Assembly: GCA_934183355.1 (NCBI GenBank)
Contig: CAKPST010000024.1
Span: 1-30,913 of the forward strand
DNA length: 30,913 bases
DNA from: an uncultured Prevotella sp.
GTDB lineage: Bacteria; Bacteroidota; Bacteroidia; Bacteroidales; Bacteroidaceae
Direction: 5' to 3'
The notes beneath the pieces were generated by a model. The model had not been told where the DNA came from. It searched no databases and saw only the letters and a list, made by a program, of their open reading frames with translations. The position numbers and the translations under genes were made by a program. Shown here one piece after another: positions 7,321 through 14,780 of the stretch (its first letter is position 1; each line of letters begins with the position of its first letter).

Positions 7321-8298
7321 CTACTTCGTTCTCTTTATCACAAAGTCCAGATAAGTCTGTAGTGCCGCCTTGACATCCTCTTGTTCCACCTTTTCGTCAA
7401 GGAATCGTTGCGCTTCAGCGTGAAACTCCCACATCCTGCGTTCAGCATATTCTATACCACCCTTTTCCTTGGTATAAGCCACAAGTTTCGCGATTTCATC
7501 GGCACTCACCTCATGCTCCTTCACCTTCAGAGCAAGCTCGCGCATCGACTCCTCTCCCCCATTGTTCACAGCATATATCACGGGCAGCGTCAGCTTACCC
7601 TCAGCCATATCGTTGCCAGTAGGCTTACCTATCTCCGTCGAGTCGTAATAGTCGAAGATGTCATCGCGTATCTGGAAGATGATGCCCAAATTCTGACCGA
7701 ACAATTTAGCCGCCTTAACATCCTCTTCCGAGGCTCCCGACGACAACGCACCAATGCCAGCACACGCCTCAAACAGCGCCGCCGTCTTCTGCTTTATCAC
7801 GTCATAGTAGACATCCTCAGAGATGTCCTTGCGTCCAATGTTCGACAGCTGCAATATCTCGCCGTCAGACAGAGTGCGTCCAAGCTCAGCAAGATAAGTC
7901 ACTATCTGCTCCGAGTGAGTGCGAGCCACACACAGCAGAGCCGTAGACAGAATATAGTCGCCCACGAGCACCGCCACCTTGTTGTCGTACGTAGCGTTGA
8001 CCGAAGCCTGACCGCGTCGCTCCTCACTCTCGTCCACCACATCATCGTGTACGAGCGAGGCTGTATGCAGCAGCTCAAGACCCACTGCAGCATTCTGCGT
8101 GGCATCGTTTATCTGTCCGAAATTCTTAGCCATGAGCAGTATCAGCATTGGTCGCATGCGCTTGCCTGCACGCTTGCGGATATGCTCAAGCGCAGAGCCG
8201 AGCAGACCGTCCTCGTGCGAGAGCGACTTGTTGAAAAGACTTATAAAATCGGCGAGTTCCGCCTCTATGGGTTGCTTAATGATTGACAGATAATCCAT
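7321..8298 (-). CDS. Polyprenyl (trans-isoprenyl) diphosphate synthase
   Basis: Adds isopentenyl units to an allylic diphosphate to make a long-chain polyprenyl diphosphate, most likely the menaquinone side chain in an organism of this type. The 325-aa length suits octaprenyl/heptaprenyl synthases. The first aspartate-rich motif is DDVVD (85-89, in LVHDDVVDESEERRG) and the second is DDIFD (212-216, in FQIRDDIFDYYD). The substrate block AGKRMRPML (about 44-52) is present too. Residues before the first motif are larger than those typical of farnesyl synthases, but the exact chain length cannot be read with confidence. It is divergent from polA with a 90-bp shared gap, and convergent with deoC across the CTAG palindrome. 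The ispB and hepT names are both possible, so none is given. Confidence 0.92.
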   Translation of the reverse strand: MDYLSIIKQPIEAELADFISLFNKSLSHEDGLLGSALEHIRKRAGKRMRPMLILLMAKNFGQINDATQNAAVGLELLHTASLVHDDVVDESEERRGQASVNATYDNKVAVLVGDYILSTALLCVARTHSEQIVTYLAELGRTLSDGEILQLSNIGRKDISEDVYYDVIKQKTAALFEACAGIGALSSGASEEDVKAAKLFGQNLGIIFQIRDDIFDYYDSTEIGKPTGNDMAEGKLTLPVIYAVNNGGEESMRELALKVKEHEVSADEIAKLVAYTKEKGGIEYAERRMWEFHAEAQRFLDEKVEQEDVKAALQTYLDFVIKRTK

Positions 8299-8317
8299 TG
8301 TATTATAATATTTACTA

Positions 8318-8325
8318 CAAAGTTA
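8318..8325 (-). promoter_or_regulatory. -7 element for polyprenyl synthase
   Basis: On the - strand TAACTTTG matches TAnnTTTG, 20 bp upstream of the start codon. No good TTTG is found at the -33 position. The 90-bp gap must also carry the polA promoter; TAATTTTA at 8359-8366 (+) is a possible degenerate -7 for that gene. Confidence 0.45.
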
Positions 8326-8388
8326 GTGATTTTGCCGTTATTAGTGACATTTTTTTTGTAATTTTACACCAAAACAATATTAAATACA

Positions 8389-11151
8389 ATGAACAAGCTA
8401 TTTCTTCTCGACGCCTATGCGCTCATCTACCGCGCCTACTATGCGTTCATCAAGAATCCACGCATCAATTCCAAGGGCATGAACACCTCTGCCATCATGG
8501 GATTTGTCAATACGCTCAACGAGATTCTAACTAAGGAACAACCCACACATATCGGCGTGGCTTTCGACCACGGCAAGACTTTCCGCGACGAGGCGTTCCC
8601 CGCATACAAGGCTCAACGCGAGGAGACTCCAGAGGACATACGCGCGTCGGTGCCTATCATCAAGCAGATTATCACTGCTATGCACATCCCAGTGCTACAG
8701 GTGGACGGCTTCGAGGCTGACGATGTTATCGGCACGCTTGCCACCAAGGCGGGCAAGGCGGGCATCACTACCTATATGCTCACTCCCGACAAGGACTATG
8801 GGCAGCTTGTGTCGGACAATGTCTTCATGTTCCGTCCTCGTCATGGTGGAGGCTACGAGACTATGGGACCTGCTGAGGTTTGCGAGAAATATGCTCTCTC
8901 CTCTACCTCACAAGTCATCGACCTCCTGGCTCTCATGGGCGACTCTGCCGACAACTTCCCTGGATGTCCGGGAGTGGGTCCGAAGACTGCCGCCAAACTC
9001 ATCGGCGAATTTGGCAGCATAGACAACATGCTTGAGAACTCATCCAAAATCAAGGGCAAGCTGCGCGAGAAGGTAGAGGCTGCTGTCGACGACATACGCA
9101 TGTCGAAGTTTCTTGCCACCATACGCACCGATGTGCCTATCGAGCTCGACCTCGACCAGCTCAAGGTGCAGGAGCCTGACACTGCCCAACTCGCCGAAAT
9201 CTTCACCGAACTGGAATTTAAGAGCCTTTTGGACAAATTTGTAAAGAAGCCTCAACAACAGCAAAAAGTTGTTAATCAACAACTCGATTTATTTGCAGAA
9301 AATCCGACCATTGATGCAGTTGCTCCAGAATTTTCGAGTTTTGAGAGCCTAAAAACCACCTCTCACGACTATCAACTCATTGATAATGAGGAGGATGCAC
9401 GCAAATTATTTGACTTTTTTGTTACAAAATCAATTCTTAGTCTAGACACAGAGACCACTTCTGTCAATCCTGTCGATGCCGAATTGGTGGGTTTGAGCTT
9501 CTCGGTGGAGGAAGGCAAGGCTTTTTATGTGGCAATTCCTGCCGAACGTGAAAAAGCGAAAAGAATTGTTAACATATTCAAACCACTATACGAAAGCACC
9601 GAAATCCTTAAAATAGGACAGAACATCAAGTATGACATGGAGGTGCTGATGAATTATGGTGTGCGCCTCGCAGCCCCGATGTTCGACACCATGCTCGCCC
9701 ACTACGTGCTACAACCCGAGCAGAAGCACAACATGGACATACTTGCCGAGACGCTGCTCAACTATCAGACCATACATATCGACGAGCTGATTGGTCCCAA
9801 GGGCAAGTCGCAGAAGAGCATGCGCGACCTCTCGCCCGCTGCCATCTGCGACTACGCTGCCGAGGATGCCGACGTGACACTGCGTCTGTACAACGTCCTT
9901 AAGCCGCGCCTCAAGGAAGCCAATGTCGAAGACCTCTTCTACAATATAGAGATGCCTCTTGTCCCCGTGCTTGCCGAGATGGAGATGAATGGTGTGCTAC
10001 TCGACACGGATGCGCTTGCCGAGACATCCAAGGTGCTCACCGAGCGCATGAAGCTCATCGAGCAGAACATCTATGCTCTTGCCGGACACGAGTTCAACAT
10101 CGCGTCGCCCAAGCAGGTGGGCGAGGTGCTATTCGGCGAGATGAAGATTGTGGACAAACCCAAGAAGACCAAGACGGGACAGTTTGTCACCTCCGAGGAG
10201 GTGCTACAGCAGTTGCGCTCTAAGGCTCCCATTGTCGACCATATCCTTGAACATCGCGGACTGAAGAAGCTCCTGGGCACCTACGTTGACGCCCTACCGA
10301 AGCTCATCAACCCACACACCGGACATATCCACACCTCTTTCAATCAAGCGGTTACAGCCACAGGCCGCCTCTCATCTTCCGACCCCAACCTCCAGAATAT
10401 CCCTGTTCGTGGTGAGGAGGGCAAAGAGATACGCAAGTGTTTCATCCCCGAGCCTGGATGCCTCTTCTTCTCTGCCGACTACTCGCAGATTGAACTTCGC
10501 GTCATGGCCCATCTCTCTGGCGACAAAAACATGATTGAGGCGTTCCGCGAGGGCTACGACATCCACGCTGCCACCGCCGCACGTATATACAAGGAGAAGA
10601 TTGAGGACGTGAGCCGCGACCAGCGCACCAAGGCTAAGCGTGCCAACTTTGGCATCATCTATGGCATCACAGTCTTCGGTTTGGCTGAGCGTCTGGAGAT
10701 AAGCCGCGACGAGGCTAAGCAGCTCATCGATGGCTACTTCGAGACATTCCCCGAGGTTCACGCCTATATGGAGAAGGCAAAGGAACTGGCACGCGAGCAT
10801 GGCTATGCCGAAACATTCTTCCATCGTCGCCGCTATCTGCCCGACATCACATCGCACAACGCCACCGTGCGCAACTTTGCCGAGCGCAACGCCATCAATG
10901 CTCCGATACAAGGTTCGGCTGCCGACATCATCAAGATTGCTATGGTGAAGATTTACGAGCGTTTCCGCCGCGAGGGCATCAAGTCGAAAATGATTCTGCA
11001 AGTACACGACGAACTCAACTTCTCTGTACTGCCTGAGGAGAAGGAAGTAGTGGAGAAGATTGTGCTCGAAGAAATGCAGAATGCCTATCCGCTGCAAGTG
11101 CCGTTGGTGGCAGACTCTGGCTGGGGCGACAACTGGCTTGAAGCACACTAA
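8389..11151 (+). CDS. polA: DNA polymerase I
   Basis: Gap-filling, RNA-primer-removing polymerase for replication and repair. The 920-aa protein has three domains. The 5'-3' exonuclease (about 1-290) shows MNKLFLLDAYALIYRAYYAF and DKDYGQLVSDNV. The 3'-5' exonuclease (about 325-515) keeps its metal ligands: D353/E355 in SLDTET, NIKYD, and YAAEDAD, so proofreading is probably active, unlike Taq-type enzymes. The polymerase domain has motif A DYSQIELR (D697), motif B KRANFGIIYG (from K750) and motif C QVHDELNF (D874). A glutamine-rich linker (about 280-310) precedes the exonuclease domain, and the DNA from about 9217 to 9615 is more AT-rich than the rest of the gene. A TTAACG repeat array begins 4 bases after the stop. 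Confidence 0.97.
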   Translation: MNKLFLLDAYALIYRAYYAFIKNPRINSKGMNTSAIMGFVNTLNEILTKEQPTHIGVAFDHGKTFRDEAFPAYKAQREETPEDIRASVPIIKQIITAMHIPVLQVDGFEADDVIGTLATKAGKAGITTYMLTPDKDYGQLVSDNVFMFRPRHGGGYETMGPAEVCEKYALSSTSQVIDLLALMGDSADNFPGCPGVGPKTAAKLIGEFGSIDNMLENSSKIKGKLREKVEAAVDDIRMSKFLATIRTDVPIELDLDQLKVQEPDTAQLAEIFTELEFKSLLDKFVKKPQQQQKVVNQQLDLFAENPTIDAVAPEFSSFESLKTTSHDYQLIDNEEDARKLFDFFVTKSILSLDTETTSVNPVDAELVGLSFSVEEGKAFYVAIPAEREKAKRIVNIFKPLYESTEILKIGQNIKYDMEVLMNYGVRLAAPMFDTMLAHYVLQPEQKHNMDILAETLLNYQTIHIDELIGPKGKSQKSMRDLSPAAICDYAAEDADVTLRLYNVLKPRLKEANVEDLFYNIEMPLVPVLAEMEMNGVLLDTDALAETSKVLTERMKLIEQNIYALAGHEFNIASPKQVGEVLFGEMKIVDKPKKTKTGQFVTSEEVLQQLRSKAPIVDHILEHRGLKKLLGTYVDALPKLINPHTGHIHTSFNQAVTATGRLSSSDPNLQNIPVRGEEGKEIRKCFIPEPGCLFFSADYSQIELRVMAHLSGDKNMIEAFREGYDIHAATAARIYKEKIEDVSRDQRTKAKRANFGIIYGITVFGLAERLEISRDEAKQLIDGYFETFPEVHAYMEKAKELAREHGYAETFFHRRRYLPDITSHNATVRNFAERNAINAPIQGSAADIIKIAMVKIYERFRREGIKSKMILQVHDELNFSVLPEEKEVVEKIVLEEMQNAYPLQVPLVADSGWGDNWLEAH

Positions 11152-11154
11152 TTA

Positions 11155-11323
11155 TTAACGAAAAATTAACGGCTTAATTAACGAATAAATTAACGGCTTA
11201 ATTAACGAATAATTAACGCGAATTAACGACAAAAGAAAATAAACGTAGTCGTTAATGCCGGTTAATTACCCGTTAATTAAGCCGTTAATTATTCGTTAAT
11301 TTATTCGCTAATTTATTCGCTAA
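11155..11323. repeat. TTAACG inverted array, copy A
   Basis: Seven TTAACG units start at 11155, 11166, 11178, 11190, 11202, 11213 and 11223, then seven inverted units (CGTTAA or one-base variants) start at 11250, 11260, 11271, 11283, 11294, 11306 and 11318. Spacing is 10-12 bp, close to one helical turn. The centre is a perfect stem TTAACGAC/GTCGTTAA with a 17-base A-rich loop (11231-11247). A homologous element occurs inverted at 28667-28810; 11248-11268 matches the reverse complement of 28687-28707 at all 21 bases. It lies between convergent genes polA (+) and the secreted-protein gene (-). Confidence 0.9.
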
Positions 11324-11340
11324 TTGCAGCATATAAACAA

Positions 11341-11383
11341 TTTCCCCTCCCTCTCCGCACTTGGCGCGGTGAGGGAGGGGAAA
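11341..11383. terminator. GC-rich hairpin downstream of TTAACG array
   Basis: TTTCCCCTCCCTC (11341-11353) and GAGGGAGGGGAAA (11371-11383) form a perfect 13-bp stem; CCGC/GCGG can extend it inward. It sits at the 3' end of the convergent - strand gene, so it probably helps terminate that transcript, with its U-rich edges inside the stem. Confidence 0.6.
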
Positions 11384-11404
11384 AAAGACGTTGTTATATT
11401 GCGA

Positions 11405-12274
11405 TTACTTCACGTATACCTTGCGTGATGTGCCGTCGCTCATTTTGATGATGTTCAGACCCTTCTGAGGAGCAGAAAGCTCCTTGCCATCAGGAGAATA
11501 ATACTTGAATGCTACTGGCTCTGAAGCACCATTAACACCAAAGATTACTGTCTGACCGTTAGGATCCTTGGCGATTATCTGGAAAGCAGGAGTGAAGGGA
11601 TTTTTATCGTTTGCAAATGAGCCCCACTGTTTTTTACCGTTGAGGGTGACATACAAACCATAGCATGATGGAAGATCAGACATATAATCATCCTTAAGCA
11701 TAGTTGTCTTTCCAATAACTTGCGGATAGCGATCCTTCATAGTAAAGGCAATACCATACTGCAATCCATTCTCTCTACCACCTATTTTATATGTCTGGTC
11801 AAAATAAACTTCATTCCACTTTACGGTGAGGTTGTTGTCCTTATCTATCTCACTTATCTCATACTTTCCACTTGGAAGATTGTACTCGCCTTGGAAATTA
11901 AGTCTATCGTTCTTGTAAGAATATACAAAAGCCATACCAGTAGGACCAAGGTCGCAAACTACAGCAAAACGAAGACCAAGCACTTCATAGTTCTTATACT
12001 TCATAAGGTCATTAAACATAGCACCAACTCTTTCTGCGCTTTGGTATTTTGCAGTTTTCTCAAAATCAAGAGACTCTTCGCTTTCCAAGTAGGTAAGAAG
12101 TGTTTCGCCTGCCTTGATTTTCTTAATACCCTGAGACTTCTCTGTTACCAAATTTACATTAGAAGCTTCGCGCTCCAACTTCACAAAACTTGGAGTTTCT
12201 GCACCAAAGTTCTGGGCATTAGCACTCATAGCGATAGTCATCATCGCCATTGCTGAGAGTAAAAATTTCTTCAT
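11405..12274 (-). CDS. Secreted protein with T9SS-like C-terminal tail, unknown function
   Basis: A 289-aa exported protein that I do not recognise beyond its ends. The N-terminus MKKFLLSAMAMMTIAMSANAQ is a clear Sec signal peptide, cleaved near ANA/QN; this fixes the start at 12274, not the earlier in-frame ATG at 12337. The middle is polar, mostly beta-type, with a segment like those of small periplasmic/surface proteins (GMAFVYSYKNDRLNFQGEYN). The last ~32 residues, YYSPDGKELSAPQKGLNIIK then MSDGTSRKVYVK, match the tail found on two other proteins in this window and resemble T9SS sorting tails of Prevotella. It is downstream of, and in the same direction as, the HlyIII-family gene (100-bp gap), with its own -7 element. 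Confidence 0.82.
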   Translation of the reverse strand: MKKFLLSAMAMMTIAMSANAQNFGAETPSFVKLEREASNVNLVTEKSQGIKKIKAGETLLTYLESEESLDFEKTAKYQSAERVGAMFNDLMKYKNYEVLGLRFAVVCDLGPTGMAFVYSYKNDRLNFQGEYNLPSGKYEISEIDKDNNLTVKWNEVYFDQTYKIGGRENGLQYGIAFTMKDRYPQVIGKTTMLKDDYMSDLPSCYGLYVTLNGKKQWGSFANDKNPFTPAFQIIAKDPNGQTVIFGVNGASEPVAFKYYSPDGKELSAPQKGLNIIKMSDGTSRKVYVK

Positions 12275-12310
12275 AAGTAGATTGTTTAAGTAATTAATTA
12301 TATTGCGATG

Positions 12311-12318
12311 CAAAGGTA
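12311..12318 (-). promoter_or_regulatory. -7 element for secreted-protein gene
   Basis: On the - strand TACCTTTG matches TAnnTTTG, 36 bp upstream of the start codon of the 289-aa secreted protein. The -33 position reads TTAT and is not consensus. Confidence 0.45.
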
Positions 12319-12374
12319 TAAATAATTTGCATAACACGATAATATTAATTCAATAAAAATACATTAATTTTTAT

Positions 12375-13025
12375 TTACAACCATCTCATCATTATATCCC
12401 ACACTGCAATGATGTGACACACCGAACCTGCGAGCACGAAGAAGTGGAAGACGGTGTGCATGAATCGCTGCTTGCGCAGACAGTAGAAAGCGGCACCTGT
12501 GATATATGCCACGCCCTCGGCTATAATCCATACCAAGGCCGACGGGTCGACACACTGCATCAACGGACCAAATGCCACGAGCACACTGAGTCCCATCACT
12601 ACATAGCATACGGTCTCTATGTAGCTATGGCCCTTGAGTCCCATGAAGCTCTTGATGGTGCCAGCTATAGCTGCCAGCCATATAAATCCGAACAACGCCC
12701 ATCCCCAATAGCCATACTCACGCAGAGCAACGAGCGTTATGGGCGAATAGCTGCCGGCTATGTGCCAGTAGATAGCGGCGTGGTCCCACTTGCGCAGACG
12801 CTCCTTCCAGGGCGACCATGCAGATATGGCGTGATAGACGGTGGACGCAATGTAGCTCGACAGCATGCCGAAGAGATAGAGGATGATGCCAGCCGTAGCC
12901 CAACCATTACGTGCCCAGCCACACCATACGAGGAAAACGGTGCCAACGACGAGTCCGAGGATGATGCCAACGCCGTGCGACCATGAGTTCCATACTTCTT
13001 CTTTATGGTTAAAATAAATTTTCAT
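12375..13025 (-). CDS. Hemolysin III / TrhA-family seven-helix membrane protein
   Basis: Integral membrane protein of the PAQR/HlyIII superfamily; bacterial members are often called YqfA or TrhA, and 'hemolysin' is largely a historical label. The protein has 216 aa, typical for the family, with about seven membrane helices. Family residues are visible: NSWSHGVGIILG near the N-terminus, SSYIASTVYHA, WDHAAIYWHIAGSYSPITL, and the C-terminal FMHTVFHFFVLAGSVCHIIAV, which supplies the histidines that form the putative metal site. The start at 13025 (MKIYFNHKEEVWN) is preferred because an upstream in-frame ATG would run back through the promoter element at 13057-13064. It is divergent from the cobalamin riboswitch operon. 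The in vivo role is not settled. Confidence 0.9.
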   Translation of the reverse strand: MKIYFNHKEEVWNSWSHGVGIILGLVVGTVFLVWCGWARNGWATAGIILYLFGMLSSYIASTVYHAISAWSPWKERLRKWDHAAIYWHIAGSYSPITLVALREYGYWGWALFGFIWLAAIAGTIKSFMGLKGHSYIETVCYVVMGLSVLVAFGPLMQCVDPSALVWIIAEGVAYITGAAFYCLRKQRFMHTVFHFFVLAGSVCHIIAVWDIMMRWL

Positions 13026-13056
13026 AAGTTGTTGATTTTGCTTGTTATTATGTCCG

Positions 13057-13064
13057 CAAAGATA
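13057..13064 (-). promoter_or_regulatory. -7 element for HlyIII-family gene
   Basis: On the - strand TATCTTTG matches the -7 consensus, 31 bp upstream of the start codon. A clear -33 is lacking. Confidence 0.45.
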
Positions 13065-13107
13065 CGTATTTTTATTTACTCCCTCATCCATATTTAAAAA
13101 AAATATG

Positions 13108-13115
13108 TACCTTTG
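13108..13115 (+). promoter_or_regulatory. -7 element for B12 operon
   Basis: TACCTTTG matches TAnnTTTG and lies just before the first predicted helix of the cobalamin riboswitch, so the transcript would start at about 13120 and include the whole aptamer. No TTTG is found at the -33 position. Confidence 0.5.
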
Positions 13116-13117
13116 CA

Positions 13118-13326
13118 CTCGCAACGGTTCGCCTCCACCCACAGTTTATGGGCTTGAGGCGATTAAAAGGGAATGGGGTGAGAGTCCCCAACTGTCCCGC
13201 AGCTGTGAGCCGCCCTTTTATCGGGCGCGAACAAGATAAGCCACTGAGAACAATGTTTTTATATATGGAATGTTCTTATCTCGGGAAGGCGTTCGCGTCT
13301 GGGCGGCGAGTCAGAAGACCTGCCGA
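13118..13326 (+). ncRNA. Cobalamin (B12) riboswitch
   Basis: A 5' leader with the landmarks of the cobalamin aptamer in order: helix TCGCCTC/GAGGCGA around 13129-13162; core GGGAATGGGGTGAGAGTCCC at 13170-13189 followed by CTGTCCCGCAGCTGTGAG (13192-13209); GCCACTG at 13240-13246; GGGAAGGCG at 13283-13291; and the B12 box AGTCAGAAGACCTGCC at 13309-13324. It should lower expression of the downstream transport genes when adenosyl- or other cobalamin is plentiful. About 110 nt separate the B12 box from the first start codon; no intrinsic terminator is evident there, so control of translation initiation is more likely than early termination. Confidence 0.96.
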
Positions 13327-13434
13327 AAATATTCTGCATACGGATATTGCCGATAGACTGTCATCAACGATGCGCCTCGTGGACTGGGCGTGGATGGCAA
13401 ACGAAGATTTATACATATATATATAGTACAGTTT

Positions 13435-14769
13435 ATGAAACAATTCAACTTCTCACACATTTTGTCGGCTGCACTTCTTGCCGGCTTGTTCGTAACTACA
13501 TCTGTGTCTGCACAGCAGAAGGAATATACCGATGGTGTATTCATGCTCAACGAGGGCCAGTTTGGCAAGCAGCGTGCCACCATCAACTTCCTCGACCGTG
13601 ACGGCGAATGGGAGTATCGTGTACCCATTACATCAGAAGGCAAACAGATAGAGCTGGGCTCTACAGGATGCTACGCCACTATATGCGGCGAAAACATGTA
13701 CATCGTATGCAAGAAAATGAAACCCAACGACTTTGAAGCCAACGACCCTACACTCGTTGTGTGCGACGCCAAGACTATGGAGACTAAGGCTGTCATCAAC
13801 AGCATCAAGACCAACTATGGAGCTGCTGCCGACGGACGTGCTTTTCTGCCCATTGCCGAGCTCAACAAGGGCTATCTCAGCACCACTAACGGCGTATACG
13901 TCATCAGTCTTGAGAGCTTTGAGGTGGTGAAACTCATTGAGGGTACTGACGGACTGACCAACAACCAGACTGGCAACATGATATACCACAACGGCAAGGT
14001 GTATGCCGTAGACGTGAAGCGTGGTCTGCTCGTCATCGACACCGAGGACGACAAACTCGTAAAGACTATCAACAACGAGGGCGAGAAAGGCACCTACTGC
14101 TCTATAGTGCAGGCTAAGGACGGCTCTATATGGCTCACAGCCGGAGTGGGAGCCAGCGGCAAGACTGCCGACCACCTCGTGAAGTTCAATCCCGAAACTG
14201 AAACTACAGAGAACATCTCTCTGCCGTCGGACGTCAATCAGCCCACTAACAACTGGGGTGCATGGAATCCCGACTGCTTCACTGCTTCAACTACAGAGAA
14301 CGCTCTCTTCTGGAACGGTGCTACAGGTCCATGGACTAACGGACAGCATATCTACAAGTTTGACATTGACAGCAAACAGACTGTTCTCTTGCTCGACTTC
14401 ACCACAGCCGCCGACCCAAAGCCCTACGTATATGGAGCAGCATGCCGTGTCAATCCAGACAATGGCGACCTCTATCTGAGCGTGACTAAGGGTAGCGCAT
14501 GGGGCGACGAGTCGGAACTGCGTGTATACGACTCTACAGATGCCACACTGAAGGCTGTATATCCTATGGAGAAGAACTATTGGTTCCCTGAGATGCCAGT
14601 GTTCGCTCTCAAGGGTTCTACTACAGCTATCACCTCAACAGCCACTGCTACCGATAGCCAGGAAGTGGCTCGATACACCATCGATGGCCGCCGCATCAGC
14701 AAGCCTCAGCATGGCTTGAACATCGTACGCTACTCTGACGGAAGTGTCAAGAAAGTGGTGGTGAAGTAA
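13435..14769 (+). CDS. Secreted DUF5074/YncE-like beta-propeller, B12 locus
   Basis: A 444-aa secreted beta-propeller, first gene after the B12 riboswitch. The signal peptide is MKQFNFSHILSAALLAGLFV followed by TTSVSAQ; this sets the start at 13435 and not the in-frame ATG at 13390, which lies in the leader. The mature protein opens with the propeller signature GVFMLNEGQFG and continues with blade repeats such as NGVYVISLESFEVVKLIEGT and GLLVIDTEDDKLVKTI. It resembles the family of BtuG, the Bacteroides surface B12-binding propeller, but lacks a lipobox and ends instead in a T9SS-like tail (YTIDGRRISKPQHGLNIVRY then SDGSVKKVVVK). The riboswitch and the btuB-like gene 11 bases downstream suggest cobalamin or cobinamide binding. 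An alternative ligand cannot be excluded. Confidence 0.85.
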   Translation: MKQFNFSHILSAALLAGLFVTTSVSAQQKEYTDGVFMLNEGQFGKQRATINFLDRDGEWEYRVPITSEGKQIELGSTGCYATICGENMYIVCKKMKPNDFEANDPTLVVCDAKTMETKAVINSIKTNYGAAADGRAFLPIAELNKGYLSTTNGVYVISLESFEVVKLIEGTDGLTNNQTGNMIYHNGKVYAVDVKRGLLVIDTEDDKLVKTINNEGEKGTYCSIVQAKDGSIWLTAGVGASGKTADHLVKFNPETETTENISLPSDVNQPTNNWGAWNPDCFTASTTENALFWNGATGPWTNGQHIYKFDIDSKQTVLLLDFTTAADPKPYVYGAACRVNPDNGDLYLSVTKGSAWGDESELRVYDSTDATLKAVYPMEKNYWFPEMPVFALKGSTTAITSTATATDSQEVARYTIDGRRISKPQHGLNIVRYSDGSVKKVVVK

Positions 14770-14780
14770 ACAGAATAGAA

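Noticed and set aside
7381..8286. Long open frame (301 codons) antisense to the polyprenyl synthase gene
   Set aside because: It mirrors the codon pattern of a well-supported gene and has no recognisable domain; similar antisense frames opposite polA (10372-11148) and leuS (23984-24769, 25880-26632) were dismissed for the same reason.
11155..11323. CRISPR array
   Set aside because: Units are 11-12 bp with no unique spacers, the two halves are inverted relative to each other, and no cas genes are present.
13042..13426. Short open frames across the B12 leader
   Set aside because: They coincide with the conserved riboswitch structure and have no protein-like composition.
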